This document shows, piece by piece, positions 17,747 through 27,573 of a stretch of 64,000 nt of DNA (position 1 is the first letter of the stretch; each line of letters begins with the position of its first letter). The stretch comes from Aminobacter sp039907765 (GTDB lineage Bacteria; Pseudomonadota; Alphaproteobacteria; Rhizobiales; Rhizobiaceae). The notes under the pieces were generated by a model that made no database searches, was not told where the DNA came from, and was given only the letters and a program-made list of their open reading frames with translations. Location of the stretch: positions 494,517 through 558,516 of the forward strand of contig NZ_JARDJI010000002.1 of the NCBI RefSeq assembly GCF_039907765.1, in the 5' to 3' direction. Both the position numbers and the translations under genes were made by a program.

Positions 17747-19375
17747 ATGGCGCGATATGTTTTCATCACCGGCGGCGTGGTTTCTTCCCTTGGAAAAGGC
17801 ATTGCCGCAGCGGCTCTCGGAGCCCTTCTGCAGGCACGCGGTTATCGCGTGCGCATCCGCAAGCTCGATCCGTATCTGAACGTCGACCCCGGCACGATGT
17901 CGCCTTACCAGCATGGTGAGGTGTTCGTGACGGACGACGGGGCGGAGACCGACCTCGATCTCGGACACTATGAGCGGTTCACCGGACGTTCGGCGAACCA
18001 GAGCGACAACATCACCACCGGCCGCATCTACAAGAACATCATCGAACGCGAGCGGCGCGGCGACTATCTCGGCGCGACCGTACAGGTCATTCCGCACGTC
18101 ACCGACGAGATCAAGAACTTCATCCTCGACGGCAACGACGAGTACGACTTCGTGCTCTGCGAGATCGGCGGCACGGTGGGCGACATCGAGGCGATGCCGT
18201 TCCTCGAGGCCATCCGCCAGCTCGGCAACGACCTGCCGCGGAACAATGCGGTCTATGTCCACCTCACGCTCATGCCCTACATTCCGACCGCGGGCGAGCT
18301 CAAGACCAAGCCGACGCAGCATTCGGTCAAGGAACTGCGCTCGATCGGCATTGCCCCCGACATCCTCCTGGTCCGTGCCGACCGCGACATTCCCAAGGAA
18401 GAGCGCCGCAAGCTGTCGCTGTTCTGCAACGTGCGTGAATCCGCGGTCATCCAGGCGCTCGACGTCGGCCACATCTACGACGTGCCGCTTGCCTATCACA
18501 AGGAAGGCCTGGATTCGGAAGTGCTCGCCGCCTTCGGCATCGACCCGGCGCCCAAGCCGCGCCTCGATGCCTGGCAGAATGTGTCGCAGCGCATCCACAA
18601 CCCGGAGGGCGAGGTCACCATCGCCGTCGTCGGCAAGTATACGGGCCTCAAGGACGCCTACAAGTCGCTGATCGAGGCGCTGTCGCATGGCGGCCTCGCC
18701 AACAACGTCAAGGTCAAGCTCGACTGGATCGAAAGCGAGATATTCGAGAAGGAAGACCCCGCGCCGTTCCTGGAGAAGGTCCACGGCATCCTGGTGCCCG
18801 GCGGCTTCGGCGAGCGTGGTTCGGAAGGCAAGATCCTGGCGGCCAAATTCGCCCGCGAGCGCAAGGTGCCTTATTTCGGCATCTGCTTCGGCATGCAGAT
18901 GGCCTGCATCGAGGCGGCGCGCTCGCTCGCCGGTATCGAGCATGCCTCGTCGACCGAGTTCGGAGCCACCAGGGAGCCGGTGGTCGGACTGATGACCGAA
19001 TGGCTCAAGGGCAACATGCTCGAGAAGCGCAAGGTGACCGGCGATCTTGGCGGCACGATGCGGCTCGGCGCCTATGACGCCAAGCTGACGCCGGGCTCGA
19101 AGATCGCCGAGGTCTATGGCGACACCGACATTTCCGAGCGCCATCGCCACCGCTACGAAGTCAACATCGACTACAAGGATCGCCTCGAAGAGTGTGGCCT
19201 GGTCTTCGCCGGCATGTCGCCGGACGGCGTGCTGCCGGAGACGGTCGAATATCCCGACCATCCCTGGTTCATCGGCGTCCAGTACCATCCGGAGCTGAAG
19301 AGCCGGCCGCTGGAGCCGCATCCGCTGTTTGCGAGTTTCATCGAGGCCGCCGTCGAGCAGAGCCGGCTGGTCTGA
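17747..19375 (+). CDS. pyrG: CTP synthase
   Basis: Makes CTP from UTP with ATP and glutamine. From MARYVFITGGVVSSLGKG the protein is 542 residues; an in-frame ATG three codons upstream (17738) is an alternative. The N-terminal amidoligase domain has the P-loop GGVVSSLGKG and the DPYLNVDPGTMSP segment. The C-terminal class I glutaminase domain has the nucleophile Cys380 in FGICFGMQ and the His/Glu pair in QYHPELKS. It is often followed in this group by kdsA and eno, as here. Confidence 0.97.
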   Translation: MARYVFITGGVVSSLGKGIAAAALGALLQARGYRVRIRKLDPYLNVDPGTMSPYQHGEVFVTDDGAETDLDLGHYERFTGRSANQSDNITTGRIYKNIIERERRGDYLGATVQVIPHVTDEIKNFILDGNDEYDFVLCEIGGTVGDIEAMPFLEAIRQLGNDLPRNNAVYVHLTLMPYIPTAGELKTKPTQHSVKELRSIGIAPDILLVRADRDIPKEERRKLSLFCNVRESAVIQALDVGHIYDVPLAYHKEGLDSEVLAAFGIDPAPKPRLDAWQNVSQRIHNPEGEVTIAVVGKYTGLKDAYKSLIEALSHGGLANNVKVKLDWIESEIFEKEDPAPFLEKVHGILVPGGFGERGSEGKILAAKFARERKVPYFGICFGMQMACIEAARSLAGIEHASSTEFGATREPVVGLMTEWLKGNMLEKRKVTGDLGGTMRLGAYDAKLTPGSKIAEVYGDTDISERHRHRYEVNIDYKDRLEECGLVFAGMSPDGVLPETVEYPDHPWFIGVQYHPELKSRPLEPHPLFASFIEAAVEQSRLV

Positions 19376-19436
19376 TTTTGATGCGCGCCGACGGGACCTC
19401 GCCGGCGCGCAACATCTTTCCGGGTCTGCGCGGCGC

Positions 19437-20009
19437 ATGACCACCTATGTCGCGCTCCTCTACAGCATCGTCCTGGGCCCCGGCCGGCGCGTCGTCATGT
19501 CCGACCTGCGCGCCATGGCGGCCGGCCTCGGCCTCGCCAACCCGCGTACGCTGGTCGCGACCGGAAATCTCGTCTTCGAGGCCAATGGCAGCTCGGTTGC
19601 CGAGCTGGAGCGGTCGCTCGAAGCGGCCTTCGCGCAAAAGTTCGGCAAGCATGTGGACATCATAGTCCGCGACGGCGAGGCATGGCTGAAGCTCGTCGCC
19701 GCCAATCCGTTTCCAGAGGAAGCCGGCCGCGATCCCGACCAGGTGGCGGTGCGCGTCATGCGCGAGCCGGTAACAGCTGATGTCATCGAGCGGCTTCGAC
19801 CCTATGTCGCTGCCGACGAGAAACTCGCCGCCGTCAACGGCGACATCTGGCTCTATTTCTCGCGCAGTGTCGGCGCGTCGAGGCTGCTCGGGGCCCTCAC
19901 GCCCAGGCGCGCCGGCGGCATCGGCACGTCGCGCAACTGGAACACGGTGCGCCGCCTCGGCGAGCTGGTCGCCGGGGGAGGGCCCGGCCCAGAACCTTGC
20001 GCGAAATGA
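19437..20009 (+). CDS. DUF1697 family protein
   Basis: A 190-residue cytoplasmic protein of the DUF1697 family, of unknown biochemical role. Family signs are the N-terminal TYVALLYSIVLGPGRRVVMS, the LRAMAAGLGLANPRTLVATGN segment (a ...VATGNLVF motif), and the C-terminal RNWNTVRRL. The start MTTYVALL follows the pyrG stop by about 60 bases; longer in-frame starts would overlap pyrG. It lies in a run of same-strand genes (pyrG to kdsA), but nothing links it functionally to CTP or Kdo synthesis. Confidence 0.8.
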   Translation: MTTYVALLYSIVLGPGRRVVMSDLRAMAAGLGLANPRTLVATGNLVFEANGSSVAELERSLEAAFAQKFGKHVDIIVRDGEAWLKLVAANPFPEEAGRDPDQVAVRVMREPVTADVIERLRPYVAADEKLAAVNGDIWLYFSRSVGASRLLGALTPRRAGGIGTSRNWNTVRRLGELVAGGGPGPEPCAK

Positions 20010-20033
20010 CGATTTGAGGCACAGCGCTGGCCG

Positions 20034-20891
20034 ATGACCAGGAACGTCCAAGCCGGGCCACGCGCCCTCGACCATGTGGTCCTGCCGACCGCCGACCTTG
20101 CGGTCGCGCGCGCACGCCTGTCTTCGCTCGGCTTCACCGTGGCGCCGGTAGGCGTCCACCCCTTCGGCACGGTCAACGCGTGCGTCTACCTCGCCGACGG
20201 CACCTTCCTGGAACCGCTCGCCGTGGGCGATGCCTCGGCCGCCGACAGGGCCGTTGCGGAAAGCAACGTGTTTGTGGCGCGCGACCGTTCGTTCCGTGCC
20301 GCCCATGGCGACGAAGGTTTTTCTGCGGTCGTCTTTGCCAGTGATGACGCCGATGCCGACCACGCGGAATTCTTGTCGGCTGCCTTGTCCGCCGGGCCGC
20401 GGCTCGATTTCTCGCGGCCCGTCGTCGACGCCACGGGGCGCGCCGACGTCGCGTCGTTCCGGCTCGCCTTCGCTGCCGAGCCGGCGGGCGATGCGTTCTT
20501 CTTTACCTGCGAGCGCGCCAACGCGCCCAAGGTCGACCGCGGCGCCCTGCAAATCCACGCAAACGGTGTCCGTCGGGTCGTCGCCGTCGAAGCGGATGCG
20601 GGCGACACCGCGGCGGCCACAGCCTTCCTGTCGACGCTCGCGCGCAGCAAGACCGAGACGAAGCCGGACGGCTTCAAGGTTGCGCTTGCCAATGCCGGTT
20701 TCGTCGTCCGGGCCGCTGCAGGCGGCGACAATATCCGCCTCGGCGGCATCGTCTTTGCAGTCGGCGATCTGGCTGCGGCGCATGCTCTCCTTGCAGGTCG
20801 CGGCATCGAGCACGATCTAAGCGACCATCGGCTGGTGATTCCGCCGGCGCCCGGGCAGGGTACAGCCTTCATCTTCGAGGAACAGAAATGA
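20034..20891 (+). CDS. VOC (glyoxalase-like) domain protein
   Basis: A 285-residue protein beginning with a glyoxalase-like fold (LDHVVLPTADLAVARARLSSLGF), of the PF13468-like vicinal oxygen chelate type. The HPFGTVNACVYLADGTFLEPL segment matches the metal/substrate-binding first module; a second, weaker module follows. The substrate is unknown. Its stop overlaps the kdsA ATG (ATGA), so it is translationally coupled to Kdo-8-phosphate synthase. Confidence 0.8.
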   Translation: MTRNVQAGPRALDHVVLPTADLAVARARLSSLGFTVAPVGVHPFGTVNACVYLADGTFLEPLAVGDASAADRAVAESNVFVARDRSFRAAHGDEGFSAVVFASDDADADHAEFLSAALSAGPRLDFSRPVVDATGRADVASFRLAFAAEPAGDAFFFTCERANAPKVDRGALQIHANGVRRVVAVEADAGDTAAATAFLSTLARSKTETKPDGFKVALANAGFVVRAAAGGDNIRLGGIVFAVGDLAAAHALLAGRGIEHDLSDHRLVIPPAPGQGTAFIFEEQK

Positions 20892-21721
20892 CCAAGCCGA
20901 ATGCAAACGTCACGGTCGGCAAGACCCTCTTCGCCAACGATGCGCCGCTGTCGCTGATCGCCGGCCCGTGCCAGTTCGAATCGCGCCAGCACGCCTTCGA
21001 CATGGCCGGCAAGCTCAAGGAACTCACCCAGAAGCTCGGCATCGGCTTCGTCTACAAGTCGAGCTTCGACAAGGCCAACCGCAGTTCTCTGTCGAGCACG
21101 CGCGGCGCCGGCCTCGAGGCTGCGCTGCCGGCCTTCGCCGACCTGCGCAAGGAGCTCGGCGTCACCGTCATCACCGACGTCCACAATGAGGAGCAGTGCG
21201 CCATCGTCGCCGAAGTGGTCGACGTGCTGCAGATCCCGGCCTTCCTCAGCCGCCAGACCGACCTGCTCGTGGCCGCCGCCAGGACCGGCAAGGTCGTCAA
21301 CGTCAAGAAGGGCCAGTTCCTGGCGCCCTGGGACATGAAGAACGTGGTCGCCAAGGTCACCGGCTCGGGCAATCCGAACGTGCTGGTGACCGAGCGCGGC
21401 GCCTCCTTCGGCTACAATACGCTGGTCTCCGACATGCGTGCGCTGCCGATCATGGCCGACATCGGCGCACCCGTGATCTTCGACGCCACCCATTCGGTGC
21501 AGCAGCCGGGCGGGCAGGGCGCCACCTCGGGCGGCGAGCGCCGTTTCGTCGAAACGCTTGCGCGAGCCGCGGTCGCAGTCGGGGTTGCCGGCGTCTTCAT
21601 CGAGACGCACGAGGATCCCGACAACTCGACCTCGTCGGATGGCCCCAACATGGTGCCGTTCAAGGACATGCCGGCGCTGCTCGAACGGCTGATGGCCTTC
21701 GACCGCATCGCCAAGGGATGA
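20888..21721 (+). CDS. kdsA: 3-deoxy-8-phosphooctulonate synthase
   Basis: Condenses phosphoenolpyruvate and arabinose 5-phosphate to Kdo-8-phosphate for the inner core of lipopolysaccharide. 277 residues, normal for KdsA. The LIAGPCQFESRQHAFDMA and YKSSFDKANRSS segments are diagnostic, with the HSVQQPGG loop and the C-terminal ETHEDPDN segment. Start at the ATGA overlap with the upstream VOC gene. Functionally it complements the lipid A genes at the left end of the window. Confidence 0.96.
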   Translation: MTKPNANVTVGKTLFANDAPLSLIAGPCQFESRQHAFDMAGKLKELTQKLGIGFVYKSSFDKANRSSLSSTRGAGLEAALPAFADLRKELGVTVITDVHNEEQCAIVAEVVDVLQIPAFLSRQTDLLVAAARTGKVVNVKKGQFLAPWDMKNVVAKVTGSGNPNVLVTERGASFGYNTLVSDMRALPIMADIGAPVIFDATHSVQQPGGQGATSGGERRFVETLARAAVAVGVAGVFIETHEDPDNSTSSDGPNMVPFKDMPALLERLMAFDRIAKG

Positions 21722-21727
21722 AGCGCC

Positions 21728-21785
21728 GCCCCGGATTCGGGGCGTCCCGCCTGCAACTCCAGCTTGAGCCCGGCTTTTGCCGGGC
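21728..21785 (+). terminator. tandem hairpins after kdsA
   Basis: Two short GC-rich hairpins follow the kdsA stop: GCCCCG-GATT-CGGGGC (21728-21743) and GCCCGGC-TTTT-GCCGGGC (21768-21785). Neither has a downstream T-run, so they may attenuate rather than fully stop transcription before the dodecin gene. Confidence 0.45.
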
Positions 21786-21828
21786 GTAGGCTTTCCTCGT
21801 GACTGAGCATTTCAGCAGGAGGAGTTCC

Positions 21829-22032
21829 ATGTCTGTTGCCCGCGTTACGGAAATCACCTCGTCGTCGACCAAGAGCTTCAAGGACGCCATCGAAGAGGGC
21901 ATCGCCCGCGCCTCGAAGACGCTGAAGAACGTGGAAGGGGCCTGGATTCAGGACCAGAAGGTCGTCGTCGAGAACGGCAAGATCGTCGCCTACCGGGTCA
22001 ACATGAAGGTGACCTTCATCCTCACCGACTGA
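21829..22032 (+). CDS. dodecin family flavin-binding protein
   Basis: A 67-residue protein of the dodecin family, small dodecamers that bind and store flavins. MSVARVTEITSSSTKSFKDA and the C-terminal YRVNMKVTFILTD strand match the family. A strong Shine-Dalgarno (AGGAGGA) lies 6-7 bases before this ATG, which decides it over an in-frame ATG ten codons earlier. The family's ligand-stacking Trp is present in GAWIQDQ. It is monocistronic or read through from kdsA. Confidence 0.9.
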   Translation: MSVARVTEITSSSTKSFKDAIEEGIARASKTLKNVEGAWIQDQKVVVENGKIVAYRVNMKVTFILTD

Positions 22033-22127
22033 CGCGTTCGCGCCTGCGTCTGCGGCCGAAAATCACTGGAACCTGTCCGCCGGGGCATCGTTAACCCTGC
22101 ATCCCGTAACCAAACAGGAGCAGGACC

Positions 22128-22493
22128 ATGACGACTGTCACCGGCCATACCGAAGCCATACCCGCATCGCGGGTCATCGGCACCAATGTCTACAACGCCG
22201 CCGGCGAATCCATCGGCAGCATCGAGGACGTCATGCTGGAGAAGACGTCCAACGACATCATGTTCGCCGTCGTGGGCTTCGGCGGCTTCCTCGGCATCGG
22301 CGAGAAATATCATGCCGTTCCGTGGTCCACTCTGGACTACGACACGAGGCTTGGCGGCTATGTGGTGCCGTTCTCGACCGATCAGCTGAAGGCCGCGCCG
22401 GCCTATTCCGTCAAGGAACTGACCGAAGACGACGGTCGGGCGGCGCGCGATGCCTCTTTCGCCCACTACCAGGTCGAGCCCTATTGGCATTGA
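22128..22493 (+). CDS. PRC-barrel domain protein
   Basis: A 121-residue protein with one PRC-barrel (about residues 12-75: ASRVIGTNVYNAAGESIGSI), the beta-barrel shared by RimM and photosynthetic reaction-centre H subunits. No signal peptide or membrane helix. Family members in rhizobia are often stress-related, but no function can be assigned. A Shine-Dalgarno (AGGAGCAGG) precedes the ATG and a strong terminator follows the stop, so it is probably its own unit. Confidence 0.88.
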   Translation: MTTVTGHTEAIPASRVIGTNVYNAAGESIGSIEDVMLEKTSNDIMFAVVGFGGFLGIGEKYHAVPWSTLDYDTRLGGYVVPFSTDQLKAAPAYSVKELTEDDGRAARDASFAHYQVEPYWH

Positions 22494-22517
22494 TGGGATC
22501 GGCCTTGCCGGAAAGAG

Positions 22518-22543
22518 AAAAGCCCCGCGGTTGCGGGGCTTTT
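22518..22543. terminator. terminator after the PRC-barrel gene
   Basis: AAAAGCCCCGC-GGTT-GCGGGGCTTTT is a perfect 11-bp stem with a T-run, placed between the rightward PRC-barrel gene and the leftward lipoprotein gene, so it can serve both. Confidence 0.9.
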
Positions 22544-22558
22544 CGATGAGCGCTGCGG

Positions 22559-22681
22559 CTACTTGGTACTCGGAATAATCCGGATCTGCGACGAGCCCTG
22601 AGGGGGCGGCTGGCTGTCGCAGGAAGTAAGGAACGCCGCGGCGATGAAGAACAAACTCAGGATACCACTCAACTGGCTCAT
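22559..22681 (-). CDS. very small predicted lipoprotein (40 residues)
   Basis: The 40-residue reading frame MSQLSGILSLFFIAAAFLTS-CDSQPPPQ has a hydrophobic signal sequence ending in a lipobox (FLTSC), so the mature product would be a lipid-anchored peptide of about 20 residues. A good Shine-Dalgarno (AGAGGGAG) sits about 7 bases before the ATG. The longer in-frame start at 22777 would bury the signal sequence. It is antisense-oriented between the PRC-barrel gene and eno. I do not recognise a named family; small Pro/Gln-rich lipoproteins of this kind are common in rhizobia. Confidence 0.65.
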   Translation of the reverse strand: MSQLSGILSLFFIAAAFLTSCDSQPPPQGSSQIRIIPSTK

Positions 22682-22910
22682 GGCGAAACTCCCTCTGTTT
22701 CGCCCCGCGCGCCGACAATTTACCCGAAAGTGTTGGCCGATGCCTGCCTGTTGAGATGAAATATGATGACAGGCCATCGCCGAAAGTGAATCCGCGCCTG
22801 ACGTTGCGTGATATTTCGGCGGGTGCGATTGCCTTTTCCTCTGCTTTGGCTAAGACGGGCGCGGAAATCCAACCGCTCCATCTAGTCGCACAGATCCCGG
22901 GGATGCCTTT

Positions 22911-24185
22911 ATGACTGCAATCATCGAAATCGTAGGTCGCGAGATTCTCGACAGCCGCGGCAATCCCACCGTCGAGGTGGACGTCGTTCTCGAAGACGGC
23001 TCGATGGGCCGCGCCGCGGTGCCCTCGGGCGCATCCACCGGCGCCCATGAGGCGATGGAACTGCGCGACGGCGGCCCCCGCTATCTCGGCAAGGGCGTCG
23101 AGCGCGCCGTCGAGGCCGTCAATGGTGAGCTGTTCGAGGCGATCGGCGGCATGGAAGCCGAGAATCAGATCCACATCGACCAGACGATGATCGAGCTGGA
23201 CGGCACCCCCAACAAGAGCCGCCTCGGCGCCAACGCCATCCTCGGCGTCTCGCTCGCCGTCGCCAAGGCCGCGGCCGAGGCTTCGGGCCTGCCGCTCTAC
23301 CGCTATGTCGGCGGCCCCAACGCCCGCGTCCTGCCGGTGCCGATGATGAACATCATCAACGGCGGCGCCCATGCCGACAATCCGATCGACTTCCAGGAAT
23401 TCATGATCATGCCGATCGGCGCGCCCAGCTTGCGCGATGCCGTGCGCTGGGGCTCGGAAATCTTTCACACCCTGAAGAAGGGGCTCAAGGAAGCCGGCCA
23501 CAACACCAATGTCGGCGACGAGGGCGGCTTCGCGCCGAACCTCAAGAGCGCCCAGGCCGCGCTCGATTTCGTCATGGCCTCGATCGAGAAGGCCGGCTTC
23601 AAGCCGGGCGAGGACGTGGCGCTGGCGCTCGACTGCGCTGCCACCGAGTTCTTCAAGGACGGCGCCTACGTCTATGAAGGCGAGAAGAAGACGCGTGACC
23701 CCAAGGCCCAGGCCAAGTACCTGGCCAAGCTCGCCGCCGACTACCCGATCATCTCGATCGAGGACGGCATGTCCGAGGACGACTGGGAAGGCTGGAAGTA
23801 CCTGACCGACCTGTGCGGCGACAAGGTGCAGCTGGTCGGCGACGACCTGTTCGTCACCAATTCGGCCCGCCTGCGCGACGGCATCAAGATGGGCGTCGCC
23901 AACTCGATCCTAGTCAAGGTCAACCAGATCGGCTCGCTGACCGAGACGCTCGACGCCGTCGAAACCGCGCACAAGGCGCGCTACACCGCCGTCATGTCGC
24001 ACCGCTCGGGCGAGACCGAGGATTCGACCATCGCCGATCTCGCGGTCGCCACCAACTGCGGCCAGATCAAGACCGGCTCGCTGGCCCGCTCGGACCGTAC
24101 CGCCAAGTACAACCAGCTGATCCGCATCGAGGAAGAGCTCGGCCCGCAGGCGCGCTTTGCCGGAAGGTCGATCCTGCGCGGCTGA
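22911..24185 (+). CDS. eno: enolase
   Basis: Converts 2-phosphoglycerate to phosphoenolpyruvate; also a degradosome component in many bacteria. 424 residues. Signature segments: REILDSRGNPTVEVDV at the N-terminus, the SGASTGAHEAMELRD loop, the metal-binding SIEDGMSEDDW, and the C-terminal MSHRSGETEDSTIADLAV. The start has no unusual feature. It is followed by an intrinsic terminator and the ftsB-like gene. Confidence 0.97.
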   Translation: MTAIIEIVGREILDSRGNPTVEVDVVLEDGSMGRAAVPSGASTGAHEAMELRDGGPRYLGKGVERAVEAVNGELFEAIGGMEAENQIHIDQTMIELDGTPNKSRLGANAILGVSLAVAKAAAEASGLPLYRYVGGPNARVLPVPMMNIINGGAHADNPIDFQEFMIMPIGAPSLRDAVRWGSEIFHTLKKGLKEAGHNTNVGDEGGFAPNLKSAQAALDFVMASIEKAGFKPGEDVALALDCAATEFFKDGAYVYEGEKKTRDPKAQAKYLAKLAADYPIISIEDGMSEDDWEGWKYLTDLCGDKVQLVGDDLFVTNSARLRDGIKMGVANSILVKVNQIGSLTETLDAVETAHKARYTAVMSHRSGETEDSTIADLAVATNCGQIKTGSLARSDRTAKYNQLIRIEEELGPQARFAGRSILRG

Positions 24186-24210
24186 TATCGCTGCAATCCA
24201 GACTGGAAGA

Positions 24211-24236
24211 GGCGGGGCTGCTGCCCCGCCTTTTTT
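24211..24236 (+). terminator. intrinsic terminator after eno
   Basis: GGCGGGGC-TGCT-GCCCCGCC followed by six T's, 25 bp after the eno stop. Confidence 0.9.
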
Positions 24237-24321
24237 GTTGCGCGCACGCTTCCGCGTCCCCGGCTCGTAACCGTCCATTAAGCACAATGGAGCGACAAGA
24301 GCACAGAAGAGGGGACGGGCC

Positions 24322-24648
24322 ATGTGGACACGCCATCACAAGCAGAGGAATACGGGTCGCCTGATCGTCCCGGCGCTTGCGGCGGTCTTCCTCTCCTATT
24401 TCGGCTTCCACGCCTATAACGGCGAATTCGGCATCTATTCGAAATACCGCTATCAGGCCCGGGCCGTCGAGTTGCAGGCGCGGCTCGACACCGTCAAGGC
24501 GCAGCGGATCGAGATCGAGCGCCGGGTGCAGATGCTCTATGACGGCAGCCTCGAGAAGGACATGCTTGACGAACAGGCGCGCAGGACGCTCAATGTGTCC
24601 GGTGCCGACGAGCTGACGATCATGCGGCCGTTCGCGCGCGCGAATTAA
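24322..24648 (+). CDS. ftsB: FtsB/DivIC-type septum formation protein
   Basis: Bitopic cell-division protein that links FtsL and FtsQ in the divisome. The 108-residue protein has a short basic N-terminus, one transmembrane helix (about residues 13-30, LIVPALAAVFLSYFGFHAY), then a coiled coil (about 45-80, VELQARLDTVKAQRIEIERR) and the DEQARRTLNV segment typical of the septum formation initiator family. Placed between eno and pdhA, its usual place in Rhizobiales. Confidence 0.88.
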   Translation: MWTRHHKQRNTGRLIVPALAAVFLSYFGFHAYNGEFGIYSKYRYQARAVELQARLDTVKAQRIEIERRVQMLYDGSLEKDMLDEQARRTLNVSGADELTIMRPFARAN

Positions 24649-24775
24649 CTCGAAGTCAGTTAATCGCCAAGAAATCCAGCAATTCTAGGCCCTTAACCGC
24701 ATGCCTGCTATGCATTTTTCCGCATGGCGTAAGGGCATCCTCCGTGCTAGCGTCAACTACATGGAGAGGAGGGCA

Positions 24776-24802
24776 ATGCATGATCTCCTCCAATGTCCGT
24801 AA
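24776..24802 (+). CDS. possible 8-residue leader peptide before pdhA
   Basis: Within the 177-bp leader of pdhA, a strong Shine-Dalgarno (GAGAGGAGG) is followed 3 bases later by ATG and the eight codons M-H-D-L-L-Q-C-P then TAA, ending 23 bases before the pdhA start. The CTCCTCC within the codons can pair back with the GGAGAGGAG ribosome site, so the site could be hidden in a hairpin. The reading frame is too short to prove translation. Confidence 0.3.
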   Translation: MHDLLQCP

Positions 24803-24825
24803 AGAGACGATCAAGGGAGTGATGC

Positions 24826-25863
24826 ATGGCTACAGCCGCGAAACGTGCGCCCGCCAAAGCCAAGTCAGATTCTAAATCGGGTCCGGTAGCACCCAAGCCA
24901 ACCGAATTCTCAAAAGAGCAGGAACTCTCCGCCTACCGCGAGATGCTGCTCATCCGCCGCTTCGAGGAAAAGGCCGGCCAGCTCTACGGCATGGGCTTCA
25001 TCGGTGGCTTCTGCCACCTCTATATCGGTCAGGAAGCGGTCGTCACCGGCCTGCAGATGTCGCTGATCGAAGGCGACCAGATGATCACCGCCTATCGCGA
25101 CCACGGCCACATGATTGCCATGGGCCTGTCCGCGCGTGGCGTCATGGCGGAACTCACCGGGCGCCGGGGCGGCTTGTCGAAAGGCAAGGGCGGCTCCATG
25201 CACATGTTCTCCAAGGAAAAGCACTTCTATGGCGGCCACGGCATCGTCGGCGCCCAGGTTTCGCTCGGCACGGGCCTCGCCTTCGCCAACCGCTACCGCG
25301 AGAACCCGAATGTGTCCGTGACCTATTTCGGCGACGGCGCGGCCAACCAGGGCCAGGTCTACGAAAGCTTCAACATGGCCGCGCTGTGGAAGCTGCCGGT
25401 GATCTACGTCATCGAGAACAATCGCTACGCCATGGGCACCGCCGTTACGCGCGCTTCGGCCGAGACGGATTTCTCGCAGCGCGGCGTCTCCTTCAAGATT
25501 CCGGGCATCAAGGTCGACGGCATGGACGTGCGCGCGGTCAAGGCTGCCGGCGACATGGCGACCGAATGGTGCCGCTCGGGCAACGGGCCGATCATCCTCG
25601 AGATGGAGACCTACCGCTATCGCGGCCACTCCATGTCGGACCCCGCCAAGTACCGCTCGAAGGACGAAGTCCAGAAGATGCGCTCCGAGCATGACCCGAT
25701 CGAGCAGGTCAAGGCGCGCGTGCTCGCCAAGAAGTGGGCGAGCGAGGACGACCTCAAGGCCATCGACAAGGATGTCCGCGACATCGTGGCCGATGCCGCC
25801 GATTTCGCCCAGACCGATCCCGAGCCGGACGTTTCCGAGCTCTGGACCGACATCGTGATCTAA
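24826..25863 (+). CDS. pdhA: pyruvate dehydrogenase E1 component, alpha subunit
   Basis: With PdhB, decarboxylates pyruvate using thiamine diphosphate and acetylates the lipoyl group of E2. 345 residues; a charged Ala/Lys-rich N-terminal tail (first 30 residues) precedes the E1 domain (YREMLLIRRFEEKAGQLYGMG). The ThDP motif GDG-N(~26)-NN is seen as FGDGAANQGQ...IENNRYAMG, and the YRYRGHSMSDP loop follows. First gene of the operon pdhA-pdhB-orf-pdhC-esterase-lpdA. Confidence 0.97.
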   Translation: MATAAKRAPAKAKSDSKSGPVAPKPTEFSKEQELSAYREMLLIRRFEEKAGQLYGMGFIGGFCHLYIGQEAVVTGLQMSLIEGDQMITAYRDHGHMIAMGLSARGVMAELTGRRGGLSKGKGGSMHMFSKEKHFYGGHGIVGAQVSLGTGLAFANRYRENPNVSVTYFGDGAANQGQVYESFNMAALWKLPVIYVIENNRYAMGTAVTRASAETDFSQRGVSFKIPGIKVDGMDVRAVKAAGDMATEWCRSGNGPIILEMETYRYRGHSMSDPAKYRSKDEVQKMRSEHDPIEQVKARVLAKKWASEDDLKAIDKDVRDIVADAADFAQTDPEPDVSELWTDIVI

Positions 25864-25876
25864 GGGAGGGCGAAAG

Positions 25877-27262
<1,386 letters not shown>

Positions 27263-27271
27263 GGTGAGATT

Positions 27272-27571
27272 ATGGTCCCGCTCAGCGAAATCTGGGGCGT
27301 TGCTTGGTCCATCTTCTGGAAAACCATTCTTGCAGGCATTGTACTGGGGATGGTCATTAACGGCGTCTTGAGCCTTTTTCTTCCGGCCCTGCTTTTTTCG
27401 ACCGGGATGGAAGAGCAGACGGTGTTCAACGTCGTAGTTTACGTGGCGTACGCAATCTCGTTCGTCGCGTATTTCCTAGTGTTTTCAATCGTACTAGCAA
27501 ATTCCTTGGGAAGAGACGTTCGCGGCAAGCGCCTTGAGCTTGTCGAAGCAATTGCTCGGCAGGAGGCCTAA
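27272..27571 (+). CDS. uncharacterised small membrane protein inside the PDH operon
   Basis: A 99-residue protein with three or so hydrophobic stretches: about residues 15-45 (two helices or one long hairpin, WKTILAGIVLGMVINGVLSL and LPALLF) and 52-75 (VFNVVVYVAYAISFVAYFLV), then a charged tail (GRDVRGKRLELVEAIARQ). A GAGGTGAG ribosome site precedes the ATG, the gene begins 9 bases after pdhB, and its stop lies 2 bases before the pdhC start, so it is tightly embedded. Its codons are visibly more AT-rich than those of its neighbours (GTACTAGCAAATTCC). I do not recognise a family. The role, if tied to pyruvate dehydrogenase, is unknown. Confidence 0.75.
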   Translation: MVPLSEIWGVAWSIFWKTILAGIVLGMVINGVLSLFLPALLFSTGMEEQTVFNVVVYVAYAISFVAYFLVFSIVLANSLGRDVRGKRLELVEAIARQEA

Positions 27572-27573
27572 GA

